64,000 nt of DNA from Candidatus Electrothrix aestuarii (GCA_032595685.2 CP159373.1:2793501-2857500), one strand, 5' to 3'; counted from the stretch's first letter, positions 8,752 to 18,768 are shown. Notes: a model not told the origin generated them from the letters alone. A program made the numbers and translations.

Positions 8752-10551
8752 ATGATTTCACGCAGAGATTTTATACGAATTTCAGGGATGGCAAGCGCAG
8801 CGGCCCTTATGAACTGGCAATTTCCAGGCTTCGTCAAAAGAGCACAGGCAAACGAGGCTGGTTATGACGCTATTATTATTGGTGCCGGGCTGGGAGGATT
8901 GTCCTGCGCCGCATTGATGGCTCGTTATGGGATGAGGCCTCTTGTGATTGACAAGAGAAACGTGCCAGGAGGATATGCGACATCGTTTCATCGTGGAGAT
9001 GATGGTGAATTTACCTGTGAGGTTTCGCTGCATGGTTTGACAGGTAATCCCTTGGGCTTGGCCTTATTGGCTGATCTGTTTGGGAGTTCAGCGGAAAATA
9101 TAAAGGAAGCAGTGCTTGCTCCGCACGCATACAGTTGGAGTTCCCTGTATTCTGATGGTTTTTCTCTCGATATACCGCAGCCTGAAGCGGGGGCTACTCC
9201 TGCGGAAATCTTAGGCAGTCTTGGTGGAATGCTTGTTTCGATGTTTCCTGATGAGGCCGAGGGAATCGCAGGATATATGCAGTGTTGGGGGCGATTACTT
9301 GAAGATATAGCAAAGTTTTACGGTCCTGGTGGAGGCCTGCCGAAGGATATTTCTGAGTTTCCTGAAATGTATCATACTTGGGCAAGCATGCTGTGGAAGA
9401 AAAAGAAAGAAAAGACCAAAACATTGACGGACCTTTTTAAAGAGTACAAAATCAAAAATCCGCAGTTACAGGCTATTCTCGGTCAGTCTTGGCCTTATTA
9501 TGGGCTTCCACCGTCAGAAATGCCAGCTTGGCTTTGCCTGATGTATACAGGATTCTACCATGTCTATGGTAATTATTATATCAAAGGATCATCTCAGACT
9601 TTAAGTAATGCTTTAGCGCAGTCAATTATGTTGCCACGCGGTACATATGATGACGGCACTCCATACTCTGGGGGGGCATTGCTGCTGAATACTGAAGTAA
9701 CCGAGATTCTTTTTGATGAGAGTTTAGGAAGGGCAGTTGGCGTAAAAACAAAGCAGGGAAAGGCATTTTATGCTAACGCTGTGGTAAGTAATTCGGCTGT
9801 TCCTCAGACGATGGGGCTCCTTCCTGAATCGGCGAAGAAATCTCCCGAGTGTAGTGATTATCTAGATATGGTATCTTCGTATAAGCCGAGTACCAGTCAT
9901 GTCAATGTTTGGCTGGGATTGGATTTGTCTGAAGGTGATGATGGATTTCTTGAGAGCTATGAAAAGCTCGGATCAAATACTTTGATCTACCCAGGGTACA
10001 AGCACGATCAAGCATATACTGCATCGATGAAATGCAATCCTGAAAAATCGGGTTTTGCTATTTTGGCTTATGATAAAGTTGGTACAGCTTCACCGAGCGG
10101 CTATGCCTCAATTACTCTTTCTATGCTTTCTGGTTATACACCGTGGGAAAAATTTGAGGCCGTCTATAAAAATATGCATGGTGGCAGTGAAACCGTTACT
10201 GGAAATGTGACCATAGATGACTATTATGCAGAGAAGAGCCGTATCGCTGAGAGCTTGATCGCATTGGCCGAGGAATCAGTCTTACCTGGTCTTTCTGGCA
10301 GAATAAAAATGCAAGAGATATCTTCACCATTGACCAATGTCCGCTACACCTATAATAATTGTGGTGCCATATATGGGTATGATCAAACAGAGGACAATTC
10401 AGGTTTAACTCGGCTTGGTAATCGAACACCTGTGCCCGGGCTTTACCTCGCAGGCGCTTGGAGCAATCCTGGTGGTGGTTTTGAGCTGGTAATACTCTCT
10501 GGAAAAGAAGCGTTTAAATGTATAGTTGAAGATTGGGTGAGTGCCGCTTGA
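8752..10551 (+). CDS. Tat-exported phytoene desaturase/carotenoid isomerase-like FAD oxidoreductase
   Basis: A 599-residue flavoprotein of the COG1233 family. The N-terminus MISRRDFIRISG is a twin-arginine signal followed by a hydrophobic stretch ending near AQA, so the folded FAD protein should be exported. The Rossmann motif GAGLGGLSCAA is at about residue 43 and the second FAD-contact segment is VIDKRNVPGGYATSF. The C-terminal FAD-binding motif GLYLAGAWSNPGGGFE is typical of carotene desaturases and isomerases. The substrate is unknown, and export is unusual for a carotenoid enzyme. Good ribosome binding site (GAGGGG). A terminator follows, then convergent genes. Confidence 0.85.
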   Translation: MISRRDFIRISGMASAAALMNWQFPGFVKRAQANEAGYDAIIIGAGLGGLSCAALMARYGMRPLVIDKRNVPGGYATSFHRGDDGEFTCEVSLHGLTGNPLGLALLADLFGSSAENIKEAVLAPHAYSWSSLYSDGFSLDIPQPEAGATPAEILGSLGGMLVSMFPDEAEGIAGYMQCWGRLLEDIAKFYGPGGGLPKDISEFPEMYHTWASMLWKKKKEKTKTLTDLFKEYKIKNPQLQAILGQSWPYYGLPPSEMPAWLCLMYTGFYHVYGNYYIKGSSQTLSNALAQSIMLPRGTYDDGTPYSGGALLLNTEVTEILFDESLGRAVGVKTKQGKAFYANAVVSNSAVPQTMGLLPESAKKSPECSDYLDMVSSYKPSTSHVNVWLGLDLSEGDDGFLESYEKLGSNTLIYPGYKHDQAYTASMKCNPEKSGFAILAYDKVGTASPSGYASITLSMLSGYTPWEKFEAVYKNMHGGSETVTGNVTIDDYYAEKSRIAESLIALAEESVLPGLSGRIKMQEISSPLTNVRYTYNNCGAIYGYDQTEDNSGLTRLGNRTPVPGLYLAGAWSNPGGGFELVILSGKEAFKCIVEDWVSAA

Positions 10552-10576
10552 GGAGGAAATCTATTTCTTCAAAAAA

Positions 10577-10614
10577 GCGGCTCCCCCTGGTCTGAGGCTG
10601 GGGGGAGGGCTTTT
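10577..10614. terminator. bidirectional terminator between convergent genes
   Basis: CTCCCCC (10581-10587) pairs with GGGGGAG (10601-10607), with partial extension by flanking GC. A T tract lies on the plus side and an A tract on the left side, so it can serve both the flavoprotein gene and the minus-strand flavoprotein operon. Confidence 0.7.
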
Positions 10615-10640
10615 AAACATAATGAATAAATTATGTGTAG

Positions 10641-12026
10641 TTACTTGTCCTTCAGATAAGGCATGCCGAACATCGCTTGTTTACTGATACCGTTTTTAAC
10701 GGCCTCATTTTCCCATATTTTTTCCCCTACGTTAATATACATCCAATGCCAAAGGTTGATTGAGATGAGCGGAATAGGTTTTCGGGCTATAAGTTGAGCC
10801 GCTTTTACCGGCACGGGATAACCGTCTGCCAAGGCTGCAGCAATTAAATTCAGTGCTTGATCCAGATAATAAAGCGGGGGCCGCCAGAGGCCCTTCAGCC
10901 CCCTGAAACCTGTGATCGGTTTGCCACTGAGCAGGACTTCTCCCGCTCCCAGAGCCACCCCGCCGCTCCATCGTATACCGCATTCCTGAGCAAAAAGACG
11001 ACAGATTTCTAAGGCAACAGTGTTATGATGTGCTTCTGGATAACCGTTATTAACGAGAACAACGAGTCTCTGTGGGCGAGCTGTTTTCGTTGTCCGCCTA
11101 TGCTGAGATATTATTTCGAAAGCCTTTGTTACGAGAAAAGGTAAGGTGTCAACATAGAGTGGAAAGGAAATAAGTAGAGTTTCCGCTTTATCCACTGCTG
11201 AACATAAAACAGATCGGGATGTTTCGCTTAATAATTTTGAAGTAAGCGTTAACGAGCTGGTGTTGCATCCATGTTTTTGCAGTTTTTTGAGCAGAGACTC
11301 ACCAAGGACTTTTGATGTAGATGGACTTTTAATCTTGGGACTTCCTGTAATCAGCAGGACCCTTTGAGCGCTGGTCAATATATGTGGCGTGGTGGCTATG
11401 AGGTTTCCGGCCAACGTATCAAGCTCCTCGGACCAAGGAAGCTCTTCTCTTCTTGCAAGAAGATCGGTCAATTGAGATCGAAGTGTTTCAGAATCACTTG
11501 AGCTATTAAGAACATCAACACTGTAAGGGGACTGGGCGAAATTTACAGCATTACGTCCGATAAGCGTTTTAAAACACTTGGACAACTTCTGCGCAGGAGA
11601 AGAATGCACTCCGATTCCGACAATACGAGGGAATTTTAAATAACGTGGAGGATGATGTGTTTCACCATTGACTTTACTGAAGAAAGGAAGTGCTAGAGGT
11701 AAAAAACGGTCAATAATTTTTTTTAATTCCGAGGAGTATCCCCCGAACACGACAGGAGTAAACAAGACAATTACATCGCAGTGTAGAATTGCTTCAAGAA
11801 TTTGAATACCTGCATCTCTATGAATACATTTTCCCGGTGTTTTGAGCCAGCAGTTGAAGCAGCCGATGCAGTGATGCATTTTTATCTCCCGTAAGGTGAA
11901 TTTTTCCACATTCACGGTGTTGTTTTTATTTTGGTACAGTACCTCAAGCAATAGGAGAAGAATCGCATCAAGTCCTTTGTCCTCGGAGCGAGTTCCGTCT
12001 AGAATAACAATTTTTTGAACTGACAT
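10641..12026 (-). CDS. double-domain iron-sulfur flavoprotein (paralogue 1)
   Basis: 461 residues comprising two flavodoxin-like (NADPH-dependent FMN reductase) folds. The first (about 1-200) begins KIVILDGTRSEDKGLDAI and has the compact cysteine cluster CIGCFNCW followed by a later Cys (CxxCxxCx7C), the pattern of iron-sulfur flavoproteins. It also has the FTPVVFGGYSSELKKIIDR flavin-side segment. The second (about 220-400) starts VLLITGSPKIKSPSTS and has FPLYVDTLPFLVTKAFE but no cysteine cluster. The likely role is electron transfer through FMN and a 4Fe-4S cluster; the partner is unknown. Strong ribosome binding site (AGGAG). It lies 14 bases after its paralogue on the same strand. Confidence 0.8.
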   Translation of the reverse strand: MSVQKIVILDGTRSEDKGLDAILLLLLEVLYQNKNNTVNVEKFTLREIKMHHCIGCFNCWLKTPGKCIHRDAGIQILEAILHCDVIVLFTPVVFGGYSSELKKIIDRFLPLALPFFSKVNGETHHPPRYLKFPRIVGIGVHSSPAQKLSKCFKTLIGRNAVNFAQSPYSVDVLNSSSDSETLRSQLTDLLARREELPWSEELDTLAGNLIATTPHILTSAQRVLLITGSPKIKSPSTSKVLGESLLKKLQKHGCNTSSLTLTSKLLSETSRSVLCSAVDKAETLLISFPLYVDTLPFLVTKAFEIISQHRRTTKTARPQRLVVLVNNGYPEAHHNTVALEICRLFAQECGIRWSGGVALGAGEVLLSGKPITGFRGLKGLWRPPLYYLDQALNLIAAALADGYPVPVKAAQLIARKPIPLISINLWHWMYINVGEKIWENEAVKNGISKQAMFGMPYLKDK

Positions 12027-12040
12027 GCTTTCTCCTTTTC

Positions 12041-13471
12041 TCAGCTTCCGCTTATTATTCGTCCATAGGGCTTGTCCAGCATATCAACTTCCCTGATTCC
12101 ATTTTCAGAGGCCTCTTTTTTCCATAGTAGACGCCCTAACTGGATAACGAGCCAAGCCCAGAGAGCAAATGGAGTAAATGGTATAGGAGACCTTGCCGTC
12201 AGTTGAACAGCTTTTTCCGGAATCGGCTTGCCTTGTGTTAGGGATAAAGCAGTTATGTTCAAAGCTCGGATGAGGTGGCGACGTGGCGGATGCCAAATCC
12301 ATCCGCATGACCTGTGCCTCTTAAAGCCACTTGTAAGAGGCTGTCCTCCACAGAGTGCCTCTCCGGCACCTAGGGGTAGTCCGCCTGCCCAATGTATGCC
12401 GCACTGAGCGGCAAAGTTATAACAGATAGAGAGAGCCACGGCATTTTGGTGAGGTTCCGGGAAACCGTTATTGACGATAGCGAGAAGATTTTTTGGCTGC
12501 TTGTTCTTCACCTTTTCACGGTGAAAGTATATCACCTCAAATGCTTTTGTGAGGAGAAAGGGCAATGCGTCAATATACAGCGGAAAAACAATAAGCAGCA
12601 GGTCAGCTTTATCCATAGCTGAACACAAATCATCCTGCCCCTTCTTATGCAGCAGGTTTGCTCCAAGAGTGAGAGAGTCTACTTTCCATCCATACTTCTC
12701 CAATCTTTCAGCCAAATAAACTCCCAGCATTGAGGAGGTACTGGGACTCTTTATTTTCGGACTGCCCACAATAAGCAGAGCTTTTCGGTTTCCTCGAGAT
12801 ATTTTTGAGGTAGGTTTTATATTTTTTTGTAAGAGGGCGAGTTCGTTGTATCTGGGTAATCCAGGTCCCATCTTGTCTGCTTTTCTGAACAGTCTCTGAA
12901 ACTGAGATGAGAGTTGTGCTGAAGAATGTATGCTGTTGACGACTTCAACAGCATAGTCCCAGTTGCCATTTGCGGCGTTTCTTCCGGCAAGAATTTTAAA
13001 ACACCGAGCAAAATTATTTTGCACAGTACTGCAGACCCCAATGGTTATAAAACGAGGAAGCTTTGAATAGCGTGAGGGATGGTGCGTTTCTCCATACGCT
13101 TTTTTGAAAAAAGGAACCGTGGTCGGCAGAAGGCGATCCATAATTTTTTTCAATTCAGATGAATATCCCCCGAACACAACAGGGGTAAACAGAATGACAA
13201 TGTCACTCTTCAATATCGCCTGAAGAATATCAACTCCCCTATCAGTGTGAATGCATATACCGGGGGTTCTGGTCCAGCAGTTGAAGCAACCGATGCAGTG
13301 ATGGATTTTCGTCTCCCGTAAGGTGAATTTTTCCACACCCGCTATATTGTTTTCATCACGGTGCAGAACCTCAAGCAAAAGGAGAAGAATCGCATCAAGC
13401 CCCTTATCCTCGGAGCGAGTTCCGTCAAGAAGAACAACTTGTCGATTTCGCTTTATCAGTTCTCTTCCCAT
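12041..13471 (-). CDS. double-domain iron-sulfur flavoprotein (paralogue 2)
   Basis: Same two-domain architecture as its downstream neighbour, with which it shares long stretches (VVLLDGTRSEDKGLDAILLLLLEVL, CIGCFNCW, FTPVVFGGYSSELKKIMDRLLP). The two arose by tandem duplication: DNA near the start codons is nearly identical, while the middle has diverged. I chose the ATG at 13471 (MGRELIKRNR); a TTG at 13483 is the alternative. Either start lies inside the 3' end of the kinase/GGDEF gene, so the three genes are probably one operon, with this one translationally coupled to the kinase gene. That links these redox proteins to the signalling protein. Confidence 0.8.
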   Translation of the reverse strand: MGRELIKRNRQVVLLDGTRSEDKGLDAILLLLLEVLHRDENNIAGVEKFTLRETKIHHCIGCFNCWTRTPGICIHTDRGVDILQAILKSDIVILFTPVVFGGYSSELKKIMDRLLPTTVPFFKKAYGETHHPSRYSKLPRFITIGVCSTVQNNFARCFKILAGRNAANGNWDYAVEVVNSIHSSAQLSSQFQRLFRKADKMGPGLPRYNELALLQKNIKPTSKISRGNRKALLIVGSPKIKSPSTSSMLGVYLAERLEKYGWKVDSLTLGANLLHKKGQDDLCSAMDKADLLLIVFPLYIDALPFLLTKAFEVIYFHREKVKNKQPKNLLAIVNNGFPEPHQNAVALSICYNFAAQCGIHWAGGLPLGAGEALCGGQPLTSGFKRHRSCGWIWHPPRRHLIRALNITALSLTQGKPIPEKAVQLTARSPIPFTPFALWAWLVIQLGRLLWKKEASENGIREVDMLDKPYGRIISGS

Positions 13472-16400
13472 ACAACGACACAATTTCGTCCCAGTTCTTT
13501 TACGCGGTACAGTGCCTTGTCCGCATTTTCAATCAGTTCAGTCCGATCATCGCCCTGCAATTCCGCTACACCCACACTGGCTGTTATCTTTAAAAGAGTT
13601 TGCTCTCCGTTCTCATTTTTATGAACCACCTTATGCTCATAGACAGCTTTATTGATTGCTCTTCCTATAACTCCGGCCTCTTCTTTTCCTGTATCCGGTA
13701 GAATGACGGCAAATTCATCCCCCCCGTAACGTGCCGCCACATCATGTTTCCGCACATTTTTTCTGATTTCCTGAGCGACACGCTGTAAAACGACATCTCC
13801 GATCTGGTGCCCGTAAGTGTCATTAAATATTTTGAATTTATCGACATCAATAAGTATCAGACTCAACTTTCTCCTGTTATTCCTTGCCTCTTCAGTGCTG
13901 TGCAATAAAAAATTATCGAAATAGGCACGATTGTATATCCCGGTTAAGGCATCCATAACAGATTTTTTGAATAATCGGGCATTTTCAATGGAAACACCCG
14001 CCTGACTCGCAATCAATTCCAATACCCAGAGATCCTCTCTGTTAAACAAACCGCTGATCATTCGGTTATCGAGATAGATAACTCCAAGTAATATATTTCT
14101 GTACTGTATCGGTACACAAAGTACGGAGCGTAAACTGTAGTTTATAACGCTCATCTGGTCCTTGAAGGCATCATGTGTTGCCGCATCTTCAATAATAATA
14201 GGTTGTTTTGTTTTTTCCACTTTTCTAATAATAGTGCGACTGGTGAAAAAGCTGTCTTTGTCACTCTCTATTATACATTCTACATTTCTCGATACTCTCA
14301 CTTCCAGTTCTTTCGTGCGATTTATGTCTTCTGGATAAAGAAAGAGTATCCCTTTTTCAGCCCCGAGAAGCTCTATAGCCTTATCCATTATTTTTTCCAA
14401 AAGTTCGTCCAGGTCAAGGATGGAACTGAGGTAACGGCTTGTTTCTAAAGCTGTTATGATTTTTCTTTCTGAGCTGAACCTCAACTGAGGACTAGTTTCC
14501 TGCTCATGAAAAACTTCCGGTGCAGCAGGTAAGGGCTCCTGTATACCTAACAGAATTAGTATATTTTTGTGGTCGGCCTTTGCTCCTATCTTTTTGAAAA
14601 TATTTTGAGCTTCTGAGAGGTATTGTCTACCCCTATCTCTATTTTGAGCGTCGCCGTCATAAATAAAGAAGCGTCCCATCTCCATAAGGAGACAACCGAG
14701 CCGATACGTATCATTTGTCTGGTTTCGAAGGAAAATAATACCATCCTCCCAATGACGGATGGCTTTCTTTTTATTTTTTGTCAGCCAATAATATGAGCCT
14801 GTTACTTGATGGTGCCACCCTGTCAAAAAAAGAAATTTTCTGCTCCATTTGGATGATTTTTTACAAAACCAGAGCGTATTTTTTAAGTATTCTTTTTTTT
14901 TATTTGGCGAGATATTTTCAGTATGAACTATATACTCTAAATATATTTGTGCTCCCAAAGGAAATAAATCCAAGATCCATGATCCGTAATTATAATGGCT
15001 TTGGAAAAGAATTTTCACCTTTTCAATAGTTTTTATTGCATCAGCATATTTTTTTCTTCTCAGGTAGGCAGCGGAGAGGATTGATAGGGAGAAAAGTATA
15101 TTCGCTTTATCGTTCGTTTTTTCCATCAAAGCAGTGCTTTCTTTTATTTCGTCAATCACGGAGTCGTCAAGGTCTCCGATCAATGTGAGCACTCTGCCTC
15201 TCATCATCAATGCCCAGCCAAGATTCTGTTGGGCATGAATTTCTTTTGCTAAAGAAAGGAATTCTTCGCTGACCGCCAGAGCTTCGTTCAATTGCCCGGA
15301 AAAAATAGATAACTGTATTCCGAAAACATAAGCTACTCCTAGATCCCAATACTCCCCTAATCCTTTTAGTATACTTATAGCTTTTCTGGAGTATTCCAAT
15401 CCTTCCTGATGCCTGTTGAACATAAAGCTGATCAGACTGATCCCTAAGTAAGCACTTCCTTCCCACATTCTGTCATTTATGATCAATGCTGTTTGTAATC
15501 CTTTGGAAGAGTCTCTCCGTGATCTGTATTTCCAGGGAATTAGTGACCATATAATTCCTCCGAGTATATAACAGTGGGCAAGTTGTGAGCATGGGCCGGT
15601 TTTTTCGGCAACATTTAAACTTTTTAAGTGACAGTAGAGGGATTTTTGCATATTTTCAAATGCATATCCTTTATATAGTCTGTTCAGTATACGAAGTACT
15701 ACAATAGTATTGTTTTTTTTGTAGGTTTTCTGAAGAAAAAAGCGGGGAAACCAAGTATGTAGCATCTGTTCACCGAACTCTGTCAGTAGCCCGATATAGA
15801 CGGCGAATTGACTCTGTGGGACTCTGATCTCTGATAAACTCAATGCCTGTTCTAAAACTTGAAAACTGCTGGCGAGTTCGCCTTTTTCAAATAACGTATC
15901 CCCTATATTACTCAATACGTTGCTTTTGCGTACTATCTGTTTGTCAGGAATAAGCTCGTTGCATCGTTTCAGTATTTCAAGGGATCTGTCGAAACGTCCG
16001 ATCAGTCTGTAGCTCTCTCCTAGGTTTTCAAGCAGGTTGATATATTTGTCAGTTCTATTCCTCTTTTTGTCCAGCAATTCTTTTGCAAAAATGTAATATG
16101 TTACAGCGTCCTGATGGGCATGATTAGTCTTTGCTTTCGCTCCAGCTCTGAGGGCATATTCCACTCCTTTTTCCTCGTCACCGCCTTCCATCAGGTGATA
16201 GGTTAATTCAAAGAGTATTTCGTCTTCCTTGCCTTTATATTCTTCCAGTAGAAAATAGCTGATTTTTAAATGATATTCCTGGCGCTCCTCCTCGCTTATT
16301 TTTGCAAGAAACGCCTCTCTAATGCGATCATGGGCAAATTGCACCAAGCCCCTATCGCGGAGTGAATATTCCAGAAGGTTTTTCTCAATGGCCTCCTCTA

Positions 16401-18366
16401 TCAACCCCATAATAACTACAGTGTCTTTTTCTATGAGCTTATAAAGCAGATAGATTTTGAATTCCTTTCCGAGAACCGAACTTATTTTGAGCAGATGCTC
16501 CAATTCCTCCGACAGCTCCCTCGTCCGCAGCAACAGCATATCAATAATGTTGTTCGGCAGATTCAGAGTGCTTATTTTTTCTTGGTCAACTCTACAAACT
16601 CCCTGCTCTCGAACAATAGCGTTCTGTTCAACAAGTTCTTTCAGTAACGTGATGGTAAAAAAAGGATTTCCTTCCGCTTTATTTGCTAGATATTTTGCAA
16701 TATTCTGGACATGATCGTTTTTTTCTTTGAGCAGGTTCGCTGCCATGTTTACGATTCTGTCTTGATCCAGAGGCTCAATCTGTATTTCGGTCAGGGTATC
16801 TTCTCGGCTCTCCAAATTATTTTTTATTCTAGTCAGAGCATGTTGTTCATCCACCTCATTACTTCTGTAGGTGCCAAGAATCAGCAGATTGGAGGTTTGA
16901 ATATGTGTTCCTATGTGTTCCAATAGGCGTAGGCTACCCTCGTCAGCCCATTGCAGATCATCTAAAAATAATATACATACCTGGTCTTCTCGTACCAGAT
17001 TGCAGATAAAAGAGGCAGCTGTGATAATAAATCTTATGTTTTCTTTTTCCGGTTCCAATGCTTGTAGGTCAGGAACCGGTCCCAGTAGCTCTTTTAGATT
17101 AGGATTCAGCTTGATCAGGACTGATCCGAGTTCTCCGGCCATTTTTCGTATTCTTTTCGTTTCCTTTGTTCTCTCTTCAAGACCGGCTCTGGTTATTTTC
17201 TGAATATATTCATCAAGGGCATGACTGAAGGACTGGTACGGAATTTTGTTTTCCCGGGCTATGCAATGACTTTCTATAAATATCTCTCCCTTAGTATAGC
17301 CTCGTATATAGACATATTCCTTGATTGCCTTGACTAATCTGCTCTTTCCTACTCCAGGCTCACCGCCGATAAGGCAGATACTCCCCTGTTTACGGGCAGC
17401 CCTGTTGATCAGTTTTTTTATTTGGGTCAGCTCCTCCTCACGTCCTACAAGTTTTGTCTGATAGGTGAGACGGAGTTCATTGCGGTCTTTTTCTCCTATG
17501 GAAAAATTCTGCTCGCCTTGTAAGAATCTTTCAATGTCGTGGAGTAGGCCCTTGGCGCTCTGATATCGTTCGTCCTGATCTTTAGCCAGAAGTCGGTTGA
17601 CCATACGAACGATGACGTCCGGTAGGTAGGGATTCAGTTTGTGCAGGGGAGCGGCTTTCATCGCCGCAATCTGGTGAAGTAGCTCCGCTGTGGTGGATGA
17701 TTGAAAGGGAAGTCGTTCTGTCAGGAGGTAATAAAAGATGACACCGACGGAATAAAGGTCACTCCGTTCATCAAGCTGCTTACGTATTATGCCGGTCGCC
17801 TCCGGCGACATATAGGCGAAGGTTCCTGACATATCATGCTCTTTGTCAGAATCCGTCAGCTCCATGATATGGGCCAGGCCGAAATCCAGGAGCTTGATTT
17901 CCGGTTGCTCTGTTGCTCCATTCACAATAAAAATATTGCTCGGTTTTACATCTCTGTGAATAATATTGTGGGTGTGGACGCAGTGCAGTGCTTCAGCAAC
18001 TTTTCCAATAAGGGCAAGAGCCTCATTGGTTGTGAACTTAACTCCTTTTCTGAGTAGGCCAGCGAGACTGTCACCCTCCAGTACCTCTGTAACGAGATAG
18101 GGTATGTCGTTATAATCGCCTGTGGCATGAAATTTAATAATATTGGGGTGGTCAAGTTTGCTGATAACTTTAACTTCGTTTCTGAACTTGACAACTAATT
18201 CAAGATAAGGAAGGGTGTTGACGGGATTCAGGAATTTAAGGGCGACTTCTTTATTCTCTTCCTTATCAAGGGCGCGATACACCACGGACATTCCTCCTTT
18301 CCCCAGTTTGTTGAGGATGAGGTATCTGTCATCTATCAGCTCGTTTTCATGTAAGGTGTTCAGCAT
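13456..18366 (-). CDS. Ser/Thr kinase - AAA ATPase - TPR - GAF - GGDEF signalling protein
   Basis: A five-part protein of about 1,636 residues. An N-terminal Hanks-type kinase has the glycine loop LGKGGMSVVY, VALKF lysine, HRDVKPSN catalytic loop and DFG. An AAA_16-type ATPase follows, with P-loop GGEPGVGKSRL and LFLDDLQWAD. A long alpha-helical TPR-like region spans the middle. A GAF domain precedes a C-terminal diguanylate cyclase with intact GGDEF and an RKHD product-inhibition site five residues before it. All active sites look functional, so it could phosphorylate proteins and make cyclic di-GMP. I placed the start at the ATG at 18366; a TTG at 18390 adds eight residues. It overlaps the downstream flavoprotein gene. 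No transmembrane segment was seen. Confidence 0.88.
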   Translation of the reverse strand: MLNTLHENELIDDRYLILNKLGKGGMSVVYRALDKEENKEVALKFLNPVNTLPYLELVVKFRNEVKVISKLDHPNIIKFHATGDYNDIPYLVTEVLEGDSLAGLLRKGVKFTTNEALALIGKVAEALHCVHTHNIIHRDVKPSNIFIVNGATEQPEIKLLDFGLAHIMELTDSDKEHDMSGTFAYMSPEATGIIRKQLDERSDLYSVGVIFYYLLTERLPFQSSTTAELLHQIAAMKAAPLHKLNPYLPDVIVRMVNRLLAKDQDERYQSAKGLLHDIERFLQGEQNFSIGEKDRNELRLTYQTKLVGREEELTQIKKLINRAARKQGSICLIGGEPGVGKSRLVKAIKEYVYIRGYTKGEIFIESHCIARENKIPYQSFSHALDEYIQKITRAGLEERTKETKRIRKMAGELGSVLIKLNPNLKELLGPVPDLQALEPEKENIRFIITAASFICNLVREDQVCILFLDDLQWADEGSLRLLEHIGTHIQTSNLLILGTYRSNEVDEQHALTRIKNNLESREDTLTEIQIEPLDQDRIVNMAANLLKEKNDHVQNIAKYLANKAEGNPFFTITLLKELVEQNAIVREQGVCRVDQEKISTLNLPNNIIDMLLLRTRELSEELEHLLKISSVLGKEFKIYLLYKLIEKDTVVIMGLIEEAIEKNLLEYSLRDRGLVQFAHDRIREAFLAKISEEERQEYHLKISYFLLEEYKGKEDEILFELTYHLMEGGDEEKGVEYALRAGAKAKTNHAHQDAVTYYIFAKELLDKKRNRTDKYINLLENLGESYRLIGRFDRSLEILKRCNELIPDKQIVRKSNVLSNIGDTLFEKGELASSFQVLEQALSLSEIRVPQSQFAVYIGLLTEFGEQMLHTWFPRFFLQKTYKKNNTIVVLRILNRLYKGYAFENMQKSLYCHLKSLNVAEKTGPCSQLAHCYILGGIIWSLIPWKYRSRRDSSKGLQTALIINDRMWEGSAYLGISLISFMFNRHQEGLEYSRKAISILKGLGEYWDLGVAYVFGIQLSIFSGQLNEALAVSEEFLSLAKEIHAQQNLGWALMMRGRVLTLIGDLDDSVIDEIKESTALMEKTNDKANILFSLSILSAAYLRRKKYADAIKTIEKVKILFQSHYNYGSWILDLFPLGAQIYLEYIVHTENISPNKKKEYLKNTLWFCKKSSKWSRKFLFLTGWHHQVTGSYYWLTKNKKKAIRHWEDGIIFLRNQTNDTYRLGCLLMEMGRFFIYDGDAQNRDRGRQYLSEAQNIFKKIGAKADHKNILILLGIQEPLPAAPEVFHEQETSPQLRFSSERKIITALETSRYLSSILDLDELLEKIMDKAIELLGAEKGILFLYPEDINRTKELEVRVSRNVECIIESDKDSFFTSRTIIRKVEKTKQPIIIEDAATHDAFKDQMSVINYSLRSVLCVPIQYRNILLGVIYLDNRMISGLFNREDLWVLELIASQAGVSIENARLFKKSVMDALTGIYNRAYFDNFLLHSTEEARNNRRKLSLILIDVDKFKIFNDTYGHQIGDVVLQRVAQEIRKNVRKHDVAARYGGDEFAVILPDTGKEEAGVIGRAINKAVYEHKVVHKNENGEQTLLKITASVGVAELQGDDRTELIENADKALYRVKELGRNCVVVWEEN

Positions 18367-18390
18367 ATTGCTTTGTTTTTTCTTGCCCAA

Positions 18391-18768
18391 TTCAGTTGTT
18401 CACCATGAGAAGCTTGGAGTTGTTCAGAATATGAGGAGTGATTTTGTGTTGCAAGATGCGTGGATCCTTATGGTCAATATGATACAATTTGTCTTGATGA
18501 GTATTTCTAACAATGTAAATATGCGTGTTATGTTCATTGAGAGAGACATTCCTTGCTCTATTGTTTTTTCAGAGAGAATGCTTGAACATATTTTTACCCA
18601 AAAAGGATAACTAAACATAAACTTGTCGTTTTTTCATTATGAATATCAGGTGGAGCCAGAAAATACGGCGTTCTCTCCAGGTGAATAATGTCTGCGAGAG
18701 AGTTGAAAAAGATAGGGGGTGCTTATGGTTATCAAGAAGTACGAGGAAAACGTAGGGATGAACAAGAG
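18391..18768. other. 378-bp intergenic region upstream of the kinase gene
   Basis: AT-rich sequence between the divergent kinase and cysS genes, left of the MITE-like element. Short open frames here overlap the kinase start or lack ribosome binding sites, and none looks like a gene. No clear promoter or RNA element was recognised. Confidence 0.4.
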
